A stretch of 64,000 nt of DNA from Puffinus mauretanicus (lineage: Eukaryota; Chordata; Aves; Procellariiformes; Procellariidae). A program made the translations under genes and the position numbers. Where the stretch lies: contig JAJKFH010002983.1 in the NCBI GenBank assembly GCA_023333565.1, positions 248,001 through 312,000 of the forward strand, written 5' to 3'. The notes under the pieces were generated by a model. The model made no database searches, had not been told where the DNA came from, and saw nothing but the letters and a program-made list of their open reading frames with translations. This document shows positions 11,901-26,900 of this stretch, piece after piece; position 1 is the stretch's first letter, and each line of letters begins with the position of its first letter.

Positions 11901-14900
11901 GTGCTAGAAAGGCTTGACAGCCATCCCTGGTTAGGAGCAAGGTCCTCAAGTGCCCTTGGTGAGCTCAGCAAACCTACCATACTCAGGAGTTCAGGGAGAA
12001 GGATGATGATGCTCTTTCGTCTCCACTGGCAATGTGTGGACAGACACCTCTGCCTGGTGGCTTTGCCCTCTCCTGCCTGGGAAGCGTGCGGGCGCAGGAT
12101 GCTTGGGGCCAGTTGCACGACTCTGGCTGAGCCAGAGCAGTGGTGGCTGGGAGGGGGAGCAGCGCGCTTCCCAGGAGGACTGAAACAGGTACCTGGAGAT
12201 GGTTTCCATGGCAATGGTCTGATGGTGTGAAACTTGGGTGCCCAGGCCTGGCCTGTGGTGCTGGGGAGGGGCAGGCAGGGTGCCTCGGGTCCAACGGCTC
12301 TTCTTCAGTACATAGCACCTTAGATTGATGCCACCATGACTGCGATAGTTTCTGCTCATGGCTCAGGACCCCGCTGTACTGGGAGCTGCAGAAACACTCA
12401 ACAAAGATGCTCTTTAGGCCACACACTGGAGAGCAACTATTGACTATTTATTTTCCACAGGAAACTTCCGTTATTATTTTCCCTGTAAAGTCATTTTTAC
12501 CTCTTTTCTAGCAAGAAACAAACCTGACTGCTGTCACGTTTTGAAAGACTTCTTTGGCCCACTGGGCAGTGGGGTGGAGAGGACAAAGGAGAGGTACAGC
12601 CAGGACAATTTGGCTTTTCTTGTTTCTCTCAATGCAAAACAGAGCAGAAACAAAACCAGCCCCCTTAAACCAAAAAAAGAAAGTTCTCGGGATGGGCATG
12701 TTATTTTTAGTTTCCCCAAGTATAAAATTTCCATTGAACAAACTCCTCTGGGGATGGAGGAATGGCATTGTAGTTGCAGTACCACTTTCACTCCAAAAAG
12801 CATTTTGAAGCAGCCCTTCTGACTGACCACCGCCGAGCATGTGGCTCCAAGCAGCACCTGCTCACGAGCCACCAGATGGGCATCTGGCTGGGCACTCGCT
12901 TGCATGATGAGGGCACCATCAGGATGCCCAGCAGGGATGGCCTCAAGGCAAAAAATTTCCTTTCATTGTTCCTGTGGGCCCAGTCTCCAGGAGAACCACA
13001 GCCCAAGCCATGTGGATGTCATCCCTCGCTGCCAGCAGACACTGCAAGCTCCTCCATCCCATGTGGGTGTGTTGACATGAAGCCACAGCGATGTAAGAGC
13101 AGCAGTGCAGAGGGAAGGGTGCAGGAGCTGGGTGTACTCACCTCCCTGGCCACTGCTATGCCTGGAAGTAGAGCATAAGAGTCATGTTATAGGTGGCTGT
13201 CCCATCTGCTTTGCACTGCCCAAGAAAACCATGCAAAACCACAGTGCACGTCCTCATTCCTTCTCTTTCCCTCTCATCCATTTACTTTACCCCTTTCCAC
13301 CCCTGTTGGAAGCTCTGCTCTCCTCCCTGTTGCAGGAGCGCTGCATAGCCATGCAGGTGGTAGCAGTAGAGAGTGGCTTATAACATCCAGCCTTGCATTC
13401 AGAGTTCATCTCTTCTCCTAAACGGAGATACCAGGCACTGCTGCTAGTCTGGTTTCCTAAGAAACACAGCTTATGCCATGGAGATGGGTATGTGAGAACG
13501 CACGTACGTCTATCTCAATCTTTCAGTATTTTAGATCCACTGGGCTAATACCAACCATATATGGCTGCAGTATAGGAGCTTCAGGCATATTCAGCACCTC
13601 CAGTATTTTTGTGAAAACAGGATGCAAGGCAGTGACAACAGCCGTCCCCACCGAGGGGAAAAACTGTTGTGTGAACTCAACCCTTACTAGGCACCAGCGA
13701 ATCGTATGGCAGAGTGCTGCTGAAGACAGCCCTGACTGTTCCTAGAGCAGCTCAACCCATGTGTTTAGCTCTTTCTAAGAGTCAGCAGAAGCTTTTATGC
13801 TTCATGAAGTGGGGCTCCATGACTGCACAGGATCCCAGGGGATCCCAGTGCACTTAATGCAAGCCAGGAGTGTGAAGGCAAGACTGGCACTTGGAATTGC
13901 CTACATCTGCTGGGGAAGCTGCTGCCACAGGGCTAATCTACTTATCTGCAGCCTTCCCACCTGAGGAAGGTATTGCCGTTTGTGGGAATGGCATGGTGAG
14001 GAGCTGCTCAGGCAGGGGAGGAAACCATTCAGTGTAGAGACAGTTGAGGGATTTTGTGGCATCAGTCACAACTGGCTGCACTGCCTCTCTGAAGTGCCCA
14101 GATGCTACAAGTCCAGGGGTCCCTGCTGGGTCCCAACAGTCAACAGTGATCTGAAGACACCTCCATATGACTCCCCAGGTAGACTCTCTATGGACATCTC
14201 CCCTTCCCTGTCCCCTTAGGTAACTTCCTAAGCTTGAATCTGTGATGCCCTTGAGCTTTAAAACCTTTCTCCCTGAGATGCTGGGCTGATATTAAAGGTA
14301 CTGAGGACAGCTAGACCCAGGTCTCTTAGCCTTGGATGGCAGCTTTCTGCCATCTGTACTCTGAATACCTCCCCCTGCTCATGAGAGAGGCTGCATCGTG
14401 CTATAGCGTCTCCTGAAGCAAGAGAAAAGGGCTGTGACAAAGCTGTCACAGTGTCACCTCTGGACTTGGCTGCTTCACCCACTTGTTTTGTGTTTGTTTG
14501 CTTTTCCATGCTAATGCAACGAATTAATTCATTCTGTGGGTGGTGCCAGCCACTGGCAGGCTGGCATCAAATGTATGACACAGATTGTCTTTGCTGGGGA
14601 CATGTCATTCCCACTTTGTCCCTTTTTATATAGCTTCTCCCAACCTGAGAAGCTCTGCCTTCTCCCAGCTGTCAGGCCTGTCCCTGATCTCTCCCTTTTC
14701 CCATACACAACCTGAGGAAATGCACATTTCCGAGGGAAAGGAACCAGAATTTGACTTGGAGCTAGACCTCTCCTGAGCCCATGGTGAGAGTTCTCTCTGC
14801 CGTAGATACAGAGGCTTGTGTAGGTTGGAAGGTCCACTGGAGGGGAAACGTTCCATTGATCTCTCCTAGGTGCATTGCGATGACAGCATTTTACATAAAT

Positions 14901-17900
14901 ATCTCTCTTACACATAGCCAGGCTATGTAGAAGATAAAAACCTAGTTCTGCTTTTCAGAAATATAGCAGCATTACTGAGGCTATTAGCTTGGACCAGCAT
15001 GGTCTGTGCATCTGAAGCTGAAGGCTATACGATGGCCTGACATGCTGCTGGAATAGAAGGCTCCAACTTAAGCAATGTGGTTTGAGTACTGGTGTTCTGT
15101 GATCTTCTACTTACCCCTCAAAGGGTTAACTACTCACCGCTGCCTTCAGCCTGGTGATGCTCTGTCAAGGCCTGGAAGCTGGCCCTGCGTAGCCGCTGCT
15201 CAACCTCCACATGATAAATCATGTCAAGATACAAAACTGATTCCGGTCCTTAAAAATGAATAGGTGATTTGAAAATGCCCTGGGCTGGGTGTGAATTCTG
15301 CATCCCCCTCATCAATCACTTGTCATAAATAACATTAACATTCAGGAGTCAGCAGAAGGCGGGCAGGTTTGGAGGGGGAAGAAATGTGAAGTGATTTCCT
15401 GGTATCTTTTGTAGACCAGAGTGGCAGTCTTGTTTCCCATTTAGGTGGTTGAGCAAATTTTACATTCTCTCCTCCCTGGGGAAAGGACCCTCTCTGCTCT
15501 GCCAGCCAAAATGTGGCAGTAACCAGAAATAAAGCTAGGAGATGGTTAAATGATAGGAAGCGGGACAGGGCTTGGTTGAAAGAGGATGGGCGGAGAGGGA
15601 AAAGGGTGCAGAAAAGTGGGACCATCAGGTCCCACAGCTGTTTGCTCCCGTTGCTGCATGGACTCGGGTTTCCTCCCCATCGCCATGAACCTGCTGCATT
15701 TGCATGGGATTAGGGTACTTGGCGCTTCTCAGGGTGGTGGGAAGCTGCATTTACACCATCAGGGAAAGGATGAGCTCGGTCACAAGCCCTTCCAGAGCTG
15801 CCTGCTGCCCCTGGGTGCCAGCCAGCAGCACCTCAAGCCAAATGAGTTATCACCCACAGCACCACAGCTTTCCAAGCTGTGTCACGGATCTGGATGCCCA
15901 ATTAGATTCCCATTAACACAGAGAGTGTTTAGGTGTCCTCGGCTTATCGCTAAGCTGAGCCCGGTGCAAAGACCTGCCTTGGTTCTCCGAGCATATTTGG
16001 GGAAGAGCTGCCAGGGAGGACTGTGGCAGCAGGGACTGATGGAGGAGACTTTGGGTTCAAATTTTTCGCTGACTGGTTGTTTGCTGGAGGGATTTGCTCC
16101 TGGTTTTGTTTTGTAATGGCTTTATTGCTATAGATTATAGCTTTAACTGGTGTCAAGGGCACCTAGAGTTCTGGATCACTTTCCTTCAGGCATGCTTAAC
16201 TCTCAGGAAATGATGCTGTAGAAGTAAAGCAGTTGCCAACTATTGGGGCTGAGTGTCTTTTAGTCCTGAGGATGTCCGTGAAGTGTCCATGAGAGCCAGC
16301 AAGGGTGGGAGTGGAAAAAGTTCTGTTCCAAGCTTGGGGATTGAACAAGTCCTGCCCAGAGCTTCTCAGATTCCTCCCAGAGGTCAGAGCTGAACGTTCT
16401 TTTCTTCCTTTCTTGTGCAAAACCAAGCATGAGGCTCGAGGAGTTGAACTCAGAGAACATAACCCAAACACTGTGGTAGCTTCCTGGCCGAAGTGAACGG
16501 AGACAGGGACTCATCCAGGGACCTGCCTTAGTTACCTGCTTCAGGTGCCTGGTATCAGAGGCAGTGCAGCCAGGGCTAATTTAGATGCTGGAGACTCCTC
16601 TCTCTGATATGTGCCTTGGGAGATGCCCTTGTGTGCCAAATTCTGTAGGAAAACTTGATGACAGGTCTTCTGCTGGGGTTGTGCACCACCTCAGTCTCAT
16701 TACTTAATGATAATAAAGATGGAAAGAGCAAAACTGGCCTCCGTCAGTCAGAGGACAGATTCTGCTGCCTCTGAAGTGCCTGTGATTTCCAGGGGGTAGG
16801 GCTATGCTCCTGCCTCCATTATTACAGCAAATTACTTTCTTAGCTCTGCCTGTGAGTGGGGGACTGAAACCCAGAGAGGGTGCTATGTCCAAATACACAT
16901 GTTCAATATTCCCCCCTTCCCTCTTTAGGAAGGAGATGCTACACAATATTGAATTCGTAATGCTGTGCCTGGCTGCATTCGTTACCGTGCGACACACTAA
17001 CAAAATTGAGGATTTCACTGCTTCCAGCTCTGGAGCCCTCAGCACAAGAAAGACATGGACCTGTTGGAACGGGTCCAGAGGAGGGCCACAAAAATGATCA
17101 GGAGGGTGGAACGCCTCTCCTATGAAGAAAGGCTCAAACAGTTGGGGTTAGCCAACTCTCCAGAGCTTGGAGAAAAGAAGGCTTCAGGGAGACCTTTCGT
17201 ACTTAAAAGGGGCTTATAAGAAAGATGGGGACAAACTTTTTAGCAGGGCCTGTTGGGACAGGACAAGAGGTAATGGTTTTAAACTAAAAGAGGGTAGATT
17301 TAGACTAGATATAAAGAAGAAATTTTTTACAATGAGGGTGGTGAAACACTGGAACAGGTTGCCCAGAGAGGTGGTGGATGCCCCATCCCTGGAAACATTC
17401 AAGGTCAGGTTGGACGGGGCTCTGAGCAACCTGATCTAGTTGAAGATGTCCCTGCTCACTGCAGGGGGGTTGGACTAGATGACCTTTAAAGGTCCCTTCC
17501 AACCCAAACTATTTTATGATTCTATGAAGAACGTACTTTCCCACGTCTGGAGTACTGCAGTATAGATTTAATAAATTTGCATGGATGGTGCATTTGTGAA
17601 AACACTGTGAAAAAGGGGGAGGGAGGGAAGGGGGAAATGTTTATTCGTTATCAGCTGATGAATAATTAATTTACAAACGTTGTCTTGTTAAATATAAATT
17701 AAATCCTCATTTGACACACTTTATAATTTAGAAGTATAAGCCCAGCATGAATGAAGAGAACTCCCCACTGACTGTTTTCTGAGGAGCCAGGGAGGGAGGT
17801 TTCGCTTTCAAAGTTAAAGCTGACAAGGAGTAGCCATGAGGAAGGGGCTGCTGTGACAAAGCCAGCCTGGGGACCTGGGGCACTTTGTCTTTGCTCGTGG

Positions 17901-20900
17901 GTACTTTCCATGCAGGGATGGCTTAGCGGGGCAGGGAAGCAGTGGCTGTTCGCACAACCCTCTTCCAGGGATTGCTCCCTCCCTGCTCAGAGCTGCGGGT
18001 GGCTGAGCTCTGAATCACAGCTCTTTGAGTAAAATCCCCATCGATGCCACGTTTTCAGAGCGTGCAGCAAGCCAGCAGCTGCTTGTGAACAGCTGAGCTA
18101 CCCCAGCAGCAGGGGCAAAGATCCCCAAGAGAGTTGCTAGGCTCTACAAAAGCCGTACAGGGCTAAGCCCCCCATGCAGAGAGCCCTTAGGCAGTTTGAG
18201 GCATCTCTGCACGGAAGCGGAGCCACATCCTGAGGAACGGTGGCTGTGCTTGGTTGGAAGGCAGTTAGTGTGGGAGCTGCAGTGGGAAGCCTTGGGTTAC
18301 AGCCCTGGCTGTAGGCTGCAAGGCTCGGGTTAATATCTTCGTTTCTTCTTAATAGATGGGGAAACCGAGACCGGTAATAATTGTCTGGCTCTGAGGAACA
18401 CTTAAGTCTTGATTAGACTTAGCTTTGGCTGCTTTGGAATAAGTAGGAAGGAAATGAAATGAAAATGGCACACTTTTTAAGATGCTTGAATGTGTTGCTC
18501 TGGAGCACAAGATAAGCCTGTAGGTAAAGGAAATTTGTTACTCCCCCCCTTCTTCCCTGATAATAATAGACTCCAGTGGTTGCACAGCAATTCCTCAACC
18601 AAAAGGACTTAAAATGCTTCACAAATCATCTGTCTAGGAGGCAATAGCCCAGATGCACCCACTTCTAGCGTGGATTGCAATGCCTGAAGCATGCCGCAAT
18701 GCTCTGCCAAGGACTGCACGCTCTTCTTGGCCTGCCCGGTGTGCAGCGAGAGTCAGGCATCAGCATAAATCTAGTGAAGTCGCACAGGACGTGCACTCGT
18801 GTAATGAGCTAGGTCGGGTTTTGGTCTCTGATAAAGATGCATATAGTAGAAATTTAATATGTTGGGAAATCGGCATTGCTTACTAAGGGCCCCAGTGCTT
18901 TTTCTGGCTGTTGGTTTTCATGCCTGAGTGATGGCTCAGAGCCGCCGGAGCCGGTGGTGCATTTATAACGTCTTCACAAATACTCATTTGCTTGGAGAGT
19001 GCTCGTATCTCTTGATTTCTTGATGTTCAGAAACGGTCACCTGAGCCCATTCCTGTGTGCCCAAGTGCTAGAAGAGTGATTGTTCCTCACGTAGCTGCTC
19101 GTGCTCGCGTGGTGGTGAGGTACATGGAGAAGGGCAGCGGCCGTCCTGTAGCCATCATTTGTCATCACTGCCTTAAGAAAAAAAAAATCATGAGGCCACG
19201 GAGGAATAGCACCAATCATGTGTGACTTGCGGGACAAATCATGAACCACAGCAGAAGGTCTAATGAAATAAATTAGTTACTCCCATCCTGAACGTATCCC
19301 AAGAGCTTCTGCAAGTTTCAGGGTCTGCTCCCAAACTGGAAAAGGGATGATTTATTCGCTATGAATAATTCAACCAGCTCCTTTTATTATCCAGAACATA
19401 CACTAATCCCCTCTAGTTATTTTCTCTGTGACATCCATGTCGGTATTTTATTTATAGGCTGTTTATTGTGCTGAAAACACAAGGAGTCTGTTATCAGGGA
19501 AAATGAACAAAAAGCAGGGGTTTGCCTTTAAAATTTGGAGCTAAATAAAATATGAAAATCTGGACAGTGGCCTCCTGGGGGGAAAAGCACTTTTCTTCAG
19601 AGGCATTTCTAGAGAGCAAAGCCCTAAAGTTAATTAAAATCTGTGCTCCCCAGTCCAACGCTAAATGGGGAACGTGGCTGTACTCAGTCAGGTTTCTCAA
19701 ACCGCAGTGTCAGTCCTGGCACAGAGGTGCCGCCGCACAGCCCACAGCTCGGGTGGCCTCTGGCCCTCGGGCAACACGGGATAAATCAACGTTCACAATT
19801 CAGTAAGCGGCTCTTGTAAAGTCCTTCACGAATCCAATTTCCGGCTTTCTGCTGGCAGGAATGGCTCAATCCCACATTCACCTCGTGCCAGCCTTTGGAG
19901 AAAACTCACATTTCTTCAGCCAGGCTGAATGCAAATGGTTTTTTTGCCCTGAACCCTTGCAGGCAGCCCAGGAAGGATGCTTACTGTAGGCACTTCCCGA
20001 GTAGCCAGCGTGCTCGCCATGCCCGACCTGAGAGTGTTGTAACTCGTAATTCCTCACTCTTACTCACAGAAAACCTTTTTAACGCAGGTCATGACCACAG
20101 CAGCTGCTCCTGGTTTCCCTTTCCAGAGTTTTCTGCCAGCAACTGGGTTTCTGCTTGTTAATAGACCATGATGACAGTTTTCCAGCTACCAGGAGACTCT
20201 CCTTACTGGGGCCTGGACCAGGCTGGAGGGATGTCCCCTGCCCTGGCAACCCTGGCAGCTAGCAGCTCTCTCGTGGCTTGATAGGAGCTTTGCCCCCTGG
20301 CAGGGCATTAGAAGAGGCTTTGCCGTGATGCACAGGCGTGGACATGGCTGCAGTCGCTGGACGGTGGGAATGCAACCTCGCCCATCGCACACCGGTAGGG
20401 ATGTGCCTGGGAGATGTGGGCTCAGGCTCAGAGCTGCTGTGTACAGCTGCATCTTGCGGAGAAAAGCGTGGATGCAGCCATCCCCATCACAAGCGCGTTC
20501 GCTAATGGAGTTGCTCTGTGGTTCCCCAATGGCCCCACTTCTCCATACAGAGACATGTGTGCGTGGACAGGCCAGGAAGCATGTGTTTGATTCGGGTACT
20601 GACCTGTGCTCTGAACCTCATTAAATTGATTCTTCCAAGTCAAAGGGAAAGCACTATTGTGTCAAATTTGAAAGCTATAGGCTCTGAGCTCTACCAATAG
20701 TTGTCTCTCCATGGGCTGAATTATTTTTAAGGCAGAGTTGATTTATCTGAACAGAAGGCTTTAGATCTCTCCGCAGGAGAGGTCTGGATATTTCAGGTGC
20801 ATGAGAGCCAAGTCAAAGAGCTGGTCAGAGGCCAGGGTTTCTGGTCTATGGCAAACAGCCAGCATCGTAGGGGAGAGGGTCTCGCTCTCCCCTTCCACTT

Positions 20901-23900
20901 GGGACAAACAGCCAAAATTCTTAAGCATTTCTGAAGGAAAATGGGTTTAGGGACAATCAAAACATTTATGTTTAGTATCATCAGATTGTTTTGATTTGCT
21001 TTTCATATGGTGATAAATTCTGTCCTATAAGTAAAGCATGAAAATGAGTATTTGAAAATAAAAGTCAAACTGAAGTGAATCAAACAGATAAGGGTAAAGA
21101 AAAATATTTTGTTAGCTTACTGAAGAAAAAAAGTTTCTGAATGAAATTATGAGGTTGAGGTCATTCATTTTAGATTTTGACAATTTTAATTTTTTTTCAA
21201 CAAAACTTCATTTTTTCAGTAGAAATCGGTTCTATTTATTTTCTGCATCCCCAGATGAAGCGGTCCTACCATCTCCCCTAAAAGGCTGATGTGAAATCTG
21301 CCTGCTATAAATGTGTTATGAAATGGAGACCATTTCTCAGAATTCAGTGGCTGTGGGTGACCAGAGGCAATAAGCTTCAAGGACCTCTTCATGCCTCGAT
21401 GTTAAAGGCTGAATATTCAGACTATTACATCCCATCTCCGTGCACGGGAAGGGTTTAATTGCCCATGATACAAATTGCAAGCAAGCAGCAGTGGAGTGGT
21501 GATACTGCCAGCCTGAGCCTCCCAGGGGCACCGGGGCTGGCTGGGCTGAGGCAGCGCTTTGCTTCTCCTCTCTGCAACCCCTCGCATCTCCTCCGTGCCT
21601 CCAGGCACTTCCTCGGTGCCTCTGTGTCTTCAGCTTGGTGTCTTTTGTGCTGGTAGGGGAGATACGTGTTAGGGTCAGCAAACGGGTGGGCCAGTAGATC
21701 TTCAGAGTCATCTGCCGCGATGCCTCACGCTGGTCGGCAGCAGCCCATCCTTACCCACTACAGGTTTGCTGACGCTACAGCCGTTTCACACCAGCACTGC
21801 TGAGACTGGGCCCACCAATTCCCAATGCAACAGCTCCTCAAAGCCCCAGAGGAATCATGCTGGCTGCATGGGGCACTGTGGGTGGGGGAATAAGTCTGGT
21901 CAGGGGTCTTGGGCTTGCTGTGTGCTGGGCTTGGTGTGTGCTGGTAGCATGGAGCTGATGGTAGCTGAGGACCCTGGTATAAGCCTTGCTTGTCCATCTT
22001 CGTGTCCAGAGGGCTTTGCTGTGAGGATTTCTGTGGTTGTCCTCTGACCTGCAGATAGCTGGGAATGGCTCTAACCATCTGATCAGCTTTGCTTAACAGG
22101 AGAATTGCAGGCAGTGATAGTGGCTCACTCGCAGGTACATGCACATGGGATGCGTAAACCAAAACATTTAGGAGTGTGGGTGGGAGAACACCTTGTCTCC
22201 ATGAGGCTGGGGAACAGGGAAGGTCAGAGCAGGGCCTTTGGAAATGTGGTAAACCTTGTTTCTGACACTTCCCCCTGATCTGCTTCTCTTTCCCTCCAGC
22301 TTTGCCAGTGTACCTGTTACAGCTCCCACACCAGACCTGTATCCCTTGGTCTGTCATTCTCCTCCACAGACACCCAAAGCCATCGTAGTAGCATAGTGAG
22401 GGTAAGGAGGGGAAGCGGAGCAGTGAGGTAGAGAAGTGGGAAAAATTTGTGGGAGTTAGGTTGCCAGCCGCAGGGAGGTAGGAGGGTGAAGTTAAGATGA
22501 TAACTGGCTGATCTGCTTTTCATTTGCTCCTTGAAAAAAAAAGCTGAAGGCAAAGAGAACCGTAATATTCAAGACAACTATTTCCTTTCATGATCTGGCA
22601 GTAGTGGACTGACAGACCTGTCCACAGCTTGCAGCCTTTACTTGTCACATGAATCTGCACCTTGTGAGAAGGTACGATGGACCCTGGTTCCCCCTGCCAC
22701 AATGAAGAGCCACAGGGGTGACATGGCTTGGAGCAGAGGGATTTGCAGAGTAAATCTCACCAGGAGGCTTGGGAAGGAAGGGTCTCTGCAGAGAAGGTAG
22801 GGGATGGAAGGAGCACTGGGAATGGGGATGTCGAGGCACCCAGTTTGTACTGCAAGGGAGGAGTGAGGCGTTGCGTGAAGCCAAGCTCCCTTCCCACTGC
22901 TCAGGGCTGTTCAGATGTGAGGTCTGCATGCAGCTTCCTGCGGAGCTGGCTGCAAGCTTCAGTCCAGTTCTGCAGCAGTGAGGTCAGGGGCTGCTTAGAG
23001 GCCGGTCCTCTCTCACTGCATCAGCAAGAGGGGAGATGAAAATACCTCAGTGATGCTGCTATCACAAAAAGCCAAAGGCAGGTCCAAGTGCTGGGATTTG
23101 GTAAGGAGCAGCAGAGAATGGTCTGTCCAGCTCCCGGGAACTTTGGACTAAGCTCAAGAGCAAAAATTGTTTGGTTTCTTTTTATGTATGATTCTGGAAT
23201 ATACAAGCTCTGCCGGTGCATTCCTTATACCTCTGTGTAGAAAACCTGAGCCTTCATCTTTTTCACTACTCCCAAAAAATGTCCTAAAGCCATCTAGGGG
23301 AGCTGGGGATGGTAGAGTGATTGAGTTTTAAAGGAGGCATCTGCAGTAGGCTGGGTCTCTACGAAACAGTTGGGAGCTGGAAAAAAGGACTGGGAATACC
23401 GGCCCAGTTTCTGAGGAGAGTCTTTTGCAGCCACTAGGTGCCGTGGGAAGAGAGCAGCCCAGAGCAGCAGAGCTCCGCAGGTCCTGCTTGCCCAGTGGCT
23501 GGTGTCCTGGCTTCCAAATGACCGCCACACTTGGCCTGAGGTGCAGATGTATGCCTGGAAAGGAGAATCAGCTGGCCTGGTGTCCCTTCTGTAACTACAG
23601 TCCAGCTTGCTTTGCCCTTCGAATACCCAACAGGGGAGACAGAAAGAAATTGTTCTTCCTCTGTAACATGATTCATTTCTCCCAGATGCTTTCCTCAGCC
23701 TGCTGCTCCCTTGAAATCTCCTTCGGGCTGGGCTGTGATTTTGTGGTGGCTTGAAAAGAACTGCGAAAGGAAAAACAAAAAGAAGCAGGGAGAAGGAGCT
23801 AAATCAAGGAACTGGCAGGGCAGGAAGAGGCAGCTGCCAAGCACAGCAAGGGGGCATGAGAGACATCATGAAACAGGTTTCCTTGAAAGAGACAGTGGAG

Positions 23901-26900
23901 CAGAGTACGCTGTCCCCACCTCCTTCATCTGGGGCCAGGAGAGAACAGCGTCAGGAGTGAGGATTTCTGCAGAGGGCACAAAACCCTCCGCTTCTGTGAA
24001 AGCAGAACTTTCTCAGATTTTTTGAATGTGCTTTTTTCCTTGAGGATGAGGATTAGAAAGGGATTTATATAGGCAAACAGTGGTTTTCCTCCTAGCCATC
24101 ACAGGCATTTCCATACAATGGATGACTCCCAGGGATGTGGGTGCACTGTGCCTTCTCAGACCTGTTTTGGTGGAAGGAGGACAGAGTAGCATCAGGCTTT
24201 GGAAGGTGGGCCTCTCTCTTAGGTGCCACCCTGGCTCACTGGTTCTGGGAAAGCTGAACCCCACTGCCCACCCAGGGCCAATTTCCTTGTGATGCTTTGT
24301 GCTGTGTCATGACTCCTCGTGTGGGGCAGCCCGTCAGCCCACCGCAGCCTGTGATTCATCACCCAGGCACCGCGCAGCTCCCATGGCTGGTGGTGAGCAT
24401 CGCTTCCTCAGCGCCAGTTCTGGGCTCTGCTGGCTTCTCCACCCTGTCAACGTCCTGCCCGTGAAGGTGGTTTGACAGAGCTCAGTGCTTGTTTGAAGCG
24501 AGTGGTTCTCACGGAGGAGGGCATATTTAGGAGAAGGCTGTAGTGATTTTCCTGCTCCTTATACTCTGTCCCTAAGCTCCTGTGACTGGCCACTGTAGGA
24601 AGCTGTTGGGACAGAGGGACACTGCCTGACATTGTTTGCCCATTCTTATCAATCACCTCTGGTTTTGCATGCTGCTGTGCCATGCCATGCAATTCCTGCA
24701 CTGGAAGAATGCTTCTGGCTCTGATCCACACAGAAAGCAGAGCTCCTATGGCTCCCTGTCTCTGCCACCCTTTCCTTCCTGTCTTGACCTCAAAGCACAG
24801 CTTCTGTAGCAATTTATTCATCACTAAGCCTGCAGTGGGAGGGATGTCGTCTGTTCTCTTTGCATGACAATCAGCATCCAGCTTTGATCACTAGACACCT
24901 TTCAGTCCATAGAGAGAGGCAGTCCCTGCCCTGGAGAGCATACGGCCTCACTAGACAAAGCAAAGTCCCATGAGAAGGTGGGAAGGGGGTGGGAAATGAT
25001 GTGATGCTTGAATAGGACCACTACGATTGAAGCTGTTTCTCTTTGAGGAGGGGTGTGGGCAGGGTGGTAATGCCTTTCTTGCTGAGGCAGAGAAGCAGAG
25101 CACTGAGCTACAGACCAAGAAGAGTGTGGAGAGGGGCATGGAGAGGAGGAAAGACAACTAGACCAGGAGCGAAGGGAAAAGAGGGAAAACCCAAGAAAGC
25201 CTGGAAAGATGAAAAAATAGCAAAGGAAATGGGGCAGCAGACATGGGCTGTTCAGTCCCTGAGGAGACAGGGAAAGATGCTGAGACCTTTACAAAGGTCT
25301 ACAGACTACTATGGACTACTCTACCTCTCCAAAACCCTCAGTCCCTCCAAATAGGGACTGGATGTAAACGAGAATCAGACCCTAAATCTCAGAGGCAATG
25401 TTGACTTTGCCACGCCCTGGTCCATCTGGTGAGCCAGCAGCAGCACTAGGCTGTACTGGGGTCTGGCAAAGCCAGTGGTGATGCCAGTGGTGGTCCCTTC
25501 TGTATGAGGTACCAGATTGGAGGCAGGGAGTCAAGCCCAGCTGGTGTGCCCTAAGCCTAGGAGGATGCTTGCTCTAATACTTCAAAACCACATGCCTCTG
25601 ACAGTTGAAGGTACTCATGTCATTTAATGTTTGGAGGACTTTCCTGGCTTCCTTCGCTTCACCTGACGGCCATTTCCCTGCTGCCACAACAGGACACTGC
25701 TCTCATTCCTGCCTCTCCATCCTAGGGAGGAGGCAGTGAGGCTGCAGGGTCCAGCTCCTGAACTGAGCAGGAGCCTGCAGGCAGCCTCATGGGAATCCAG
25801 CAGCCCAGGACAGTGAGTTTTGTAAGGACAGAGAGATGGGGCAAGGAGCACGTCAGAGCTGGAGGAACAGATCATGTTCCCAGGCAATGGTAGACTTGCA
25901 GATGTCTCCATGGGGACAATCTGACCATCCCAGACCCCCCTCCCCAGGAGTGTTTAGGACTGGACACCTTGGGGGATCTGTGGGACCTCGTATCTTCCTT
26001 TGCCTGGTACAGGGGAGCTGCAGCAGCTGCTGTCCCAGACCTGGGCAGTATTAGACTGCCCATCCCGGTGTTTCACCTTAATTGCAGTGGGTGGCATGGG
26101 AATGGGAAGTGCAATTAAAGAAATTCCAGCTTCTCATCTGAATCTTGTCAAGCTGTCCTGGAGGAGCAATCTTGGGGAGTTAACTGTATGCAGTAAGAAG
26201 GTTTATCTTCTAGCCCTTTCGAAGGAAATTTCTTTTTGTCTCATAAAACACCCCATGAGCTTAAAGGACAAATAAACAAGAGCACCTGCCTGAAGTGCTA
26301 AGTATTCTCTTCCAGTTATCCTATGTGCTTCTGTCCTCACCTCTTCTCTTCCCCCACGTGCTTTCTTCTTCCGGCACAAAGTTACTTCAAGCCCAACATC
26401 GTGGGGAGCATTTAAGCATTTAGCAGTAGGGTTTGACATGCAAACAAGACTTTGGACAAATGTGGCTTTGCTCTGCAAGCAGCCCAGGCATTTTCTGGAG
26501 ATCATGGTAACTGGGCTGCAGCCTTGTTTGCATCAGAAGGTGCTTACACATGACTTTCCACCCAGGCCATGTCCTGTCCTAAGAGTGGTGAAAAACCAAA
26601 CTAAAAGGAGGTGGCTCCTTCCCTGTGGTGCTTTGCATAATACTTCATTGAAGTGTTCAGTATCTTCCCCTTTAATTAATTCTTCCCCATCTGCATATAG
26701 CATCCTGTGTCCGCGCCTCTGCCTTTTCAGTAATAACCTCGTCAGGGACAGTGCAGACAGACTGTGATTCTATAACCCAGAGTCTGGCTGATGTCATGTC
26801 TCGACTCAAGGACTTTCCTTGATCCTTTGTGTAATGACTGTTAATCAGATGCTAAAACATACACATCTAGGTCACGTGCCCCTGGGGCTCACAGTGAGAG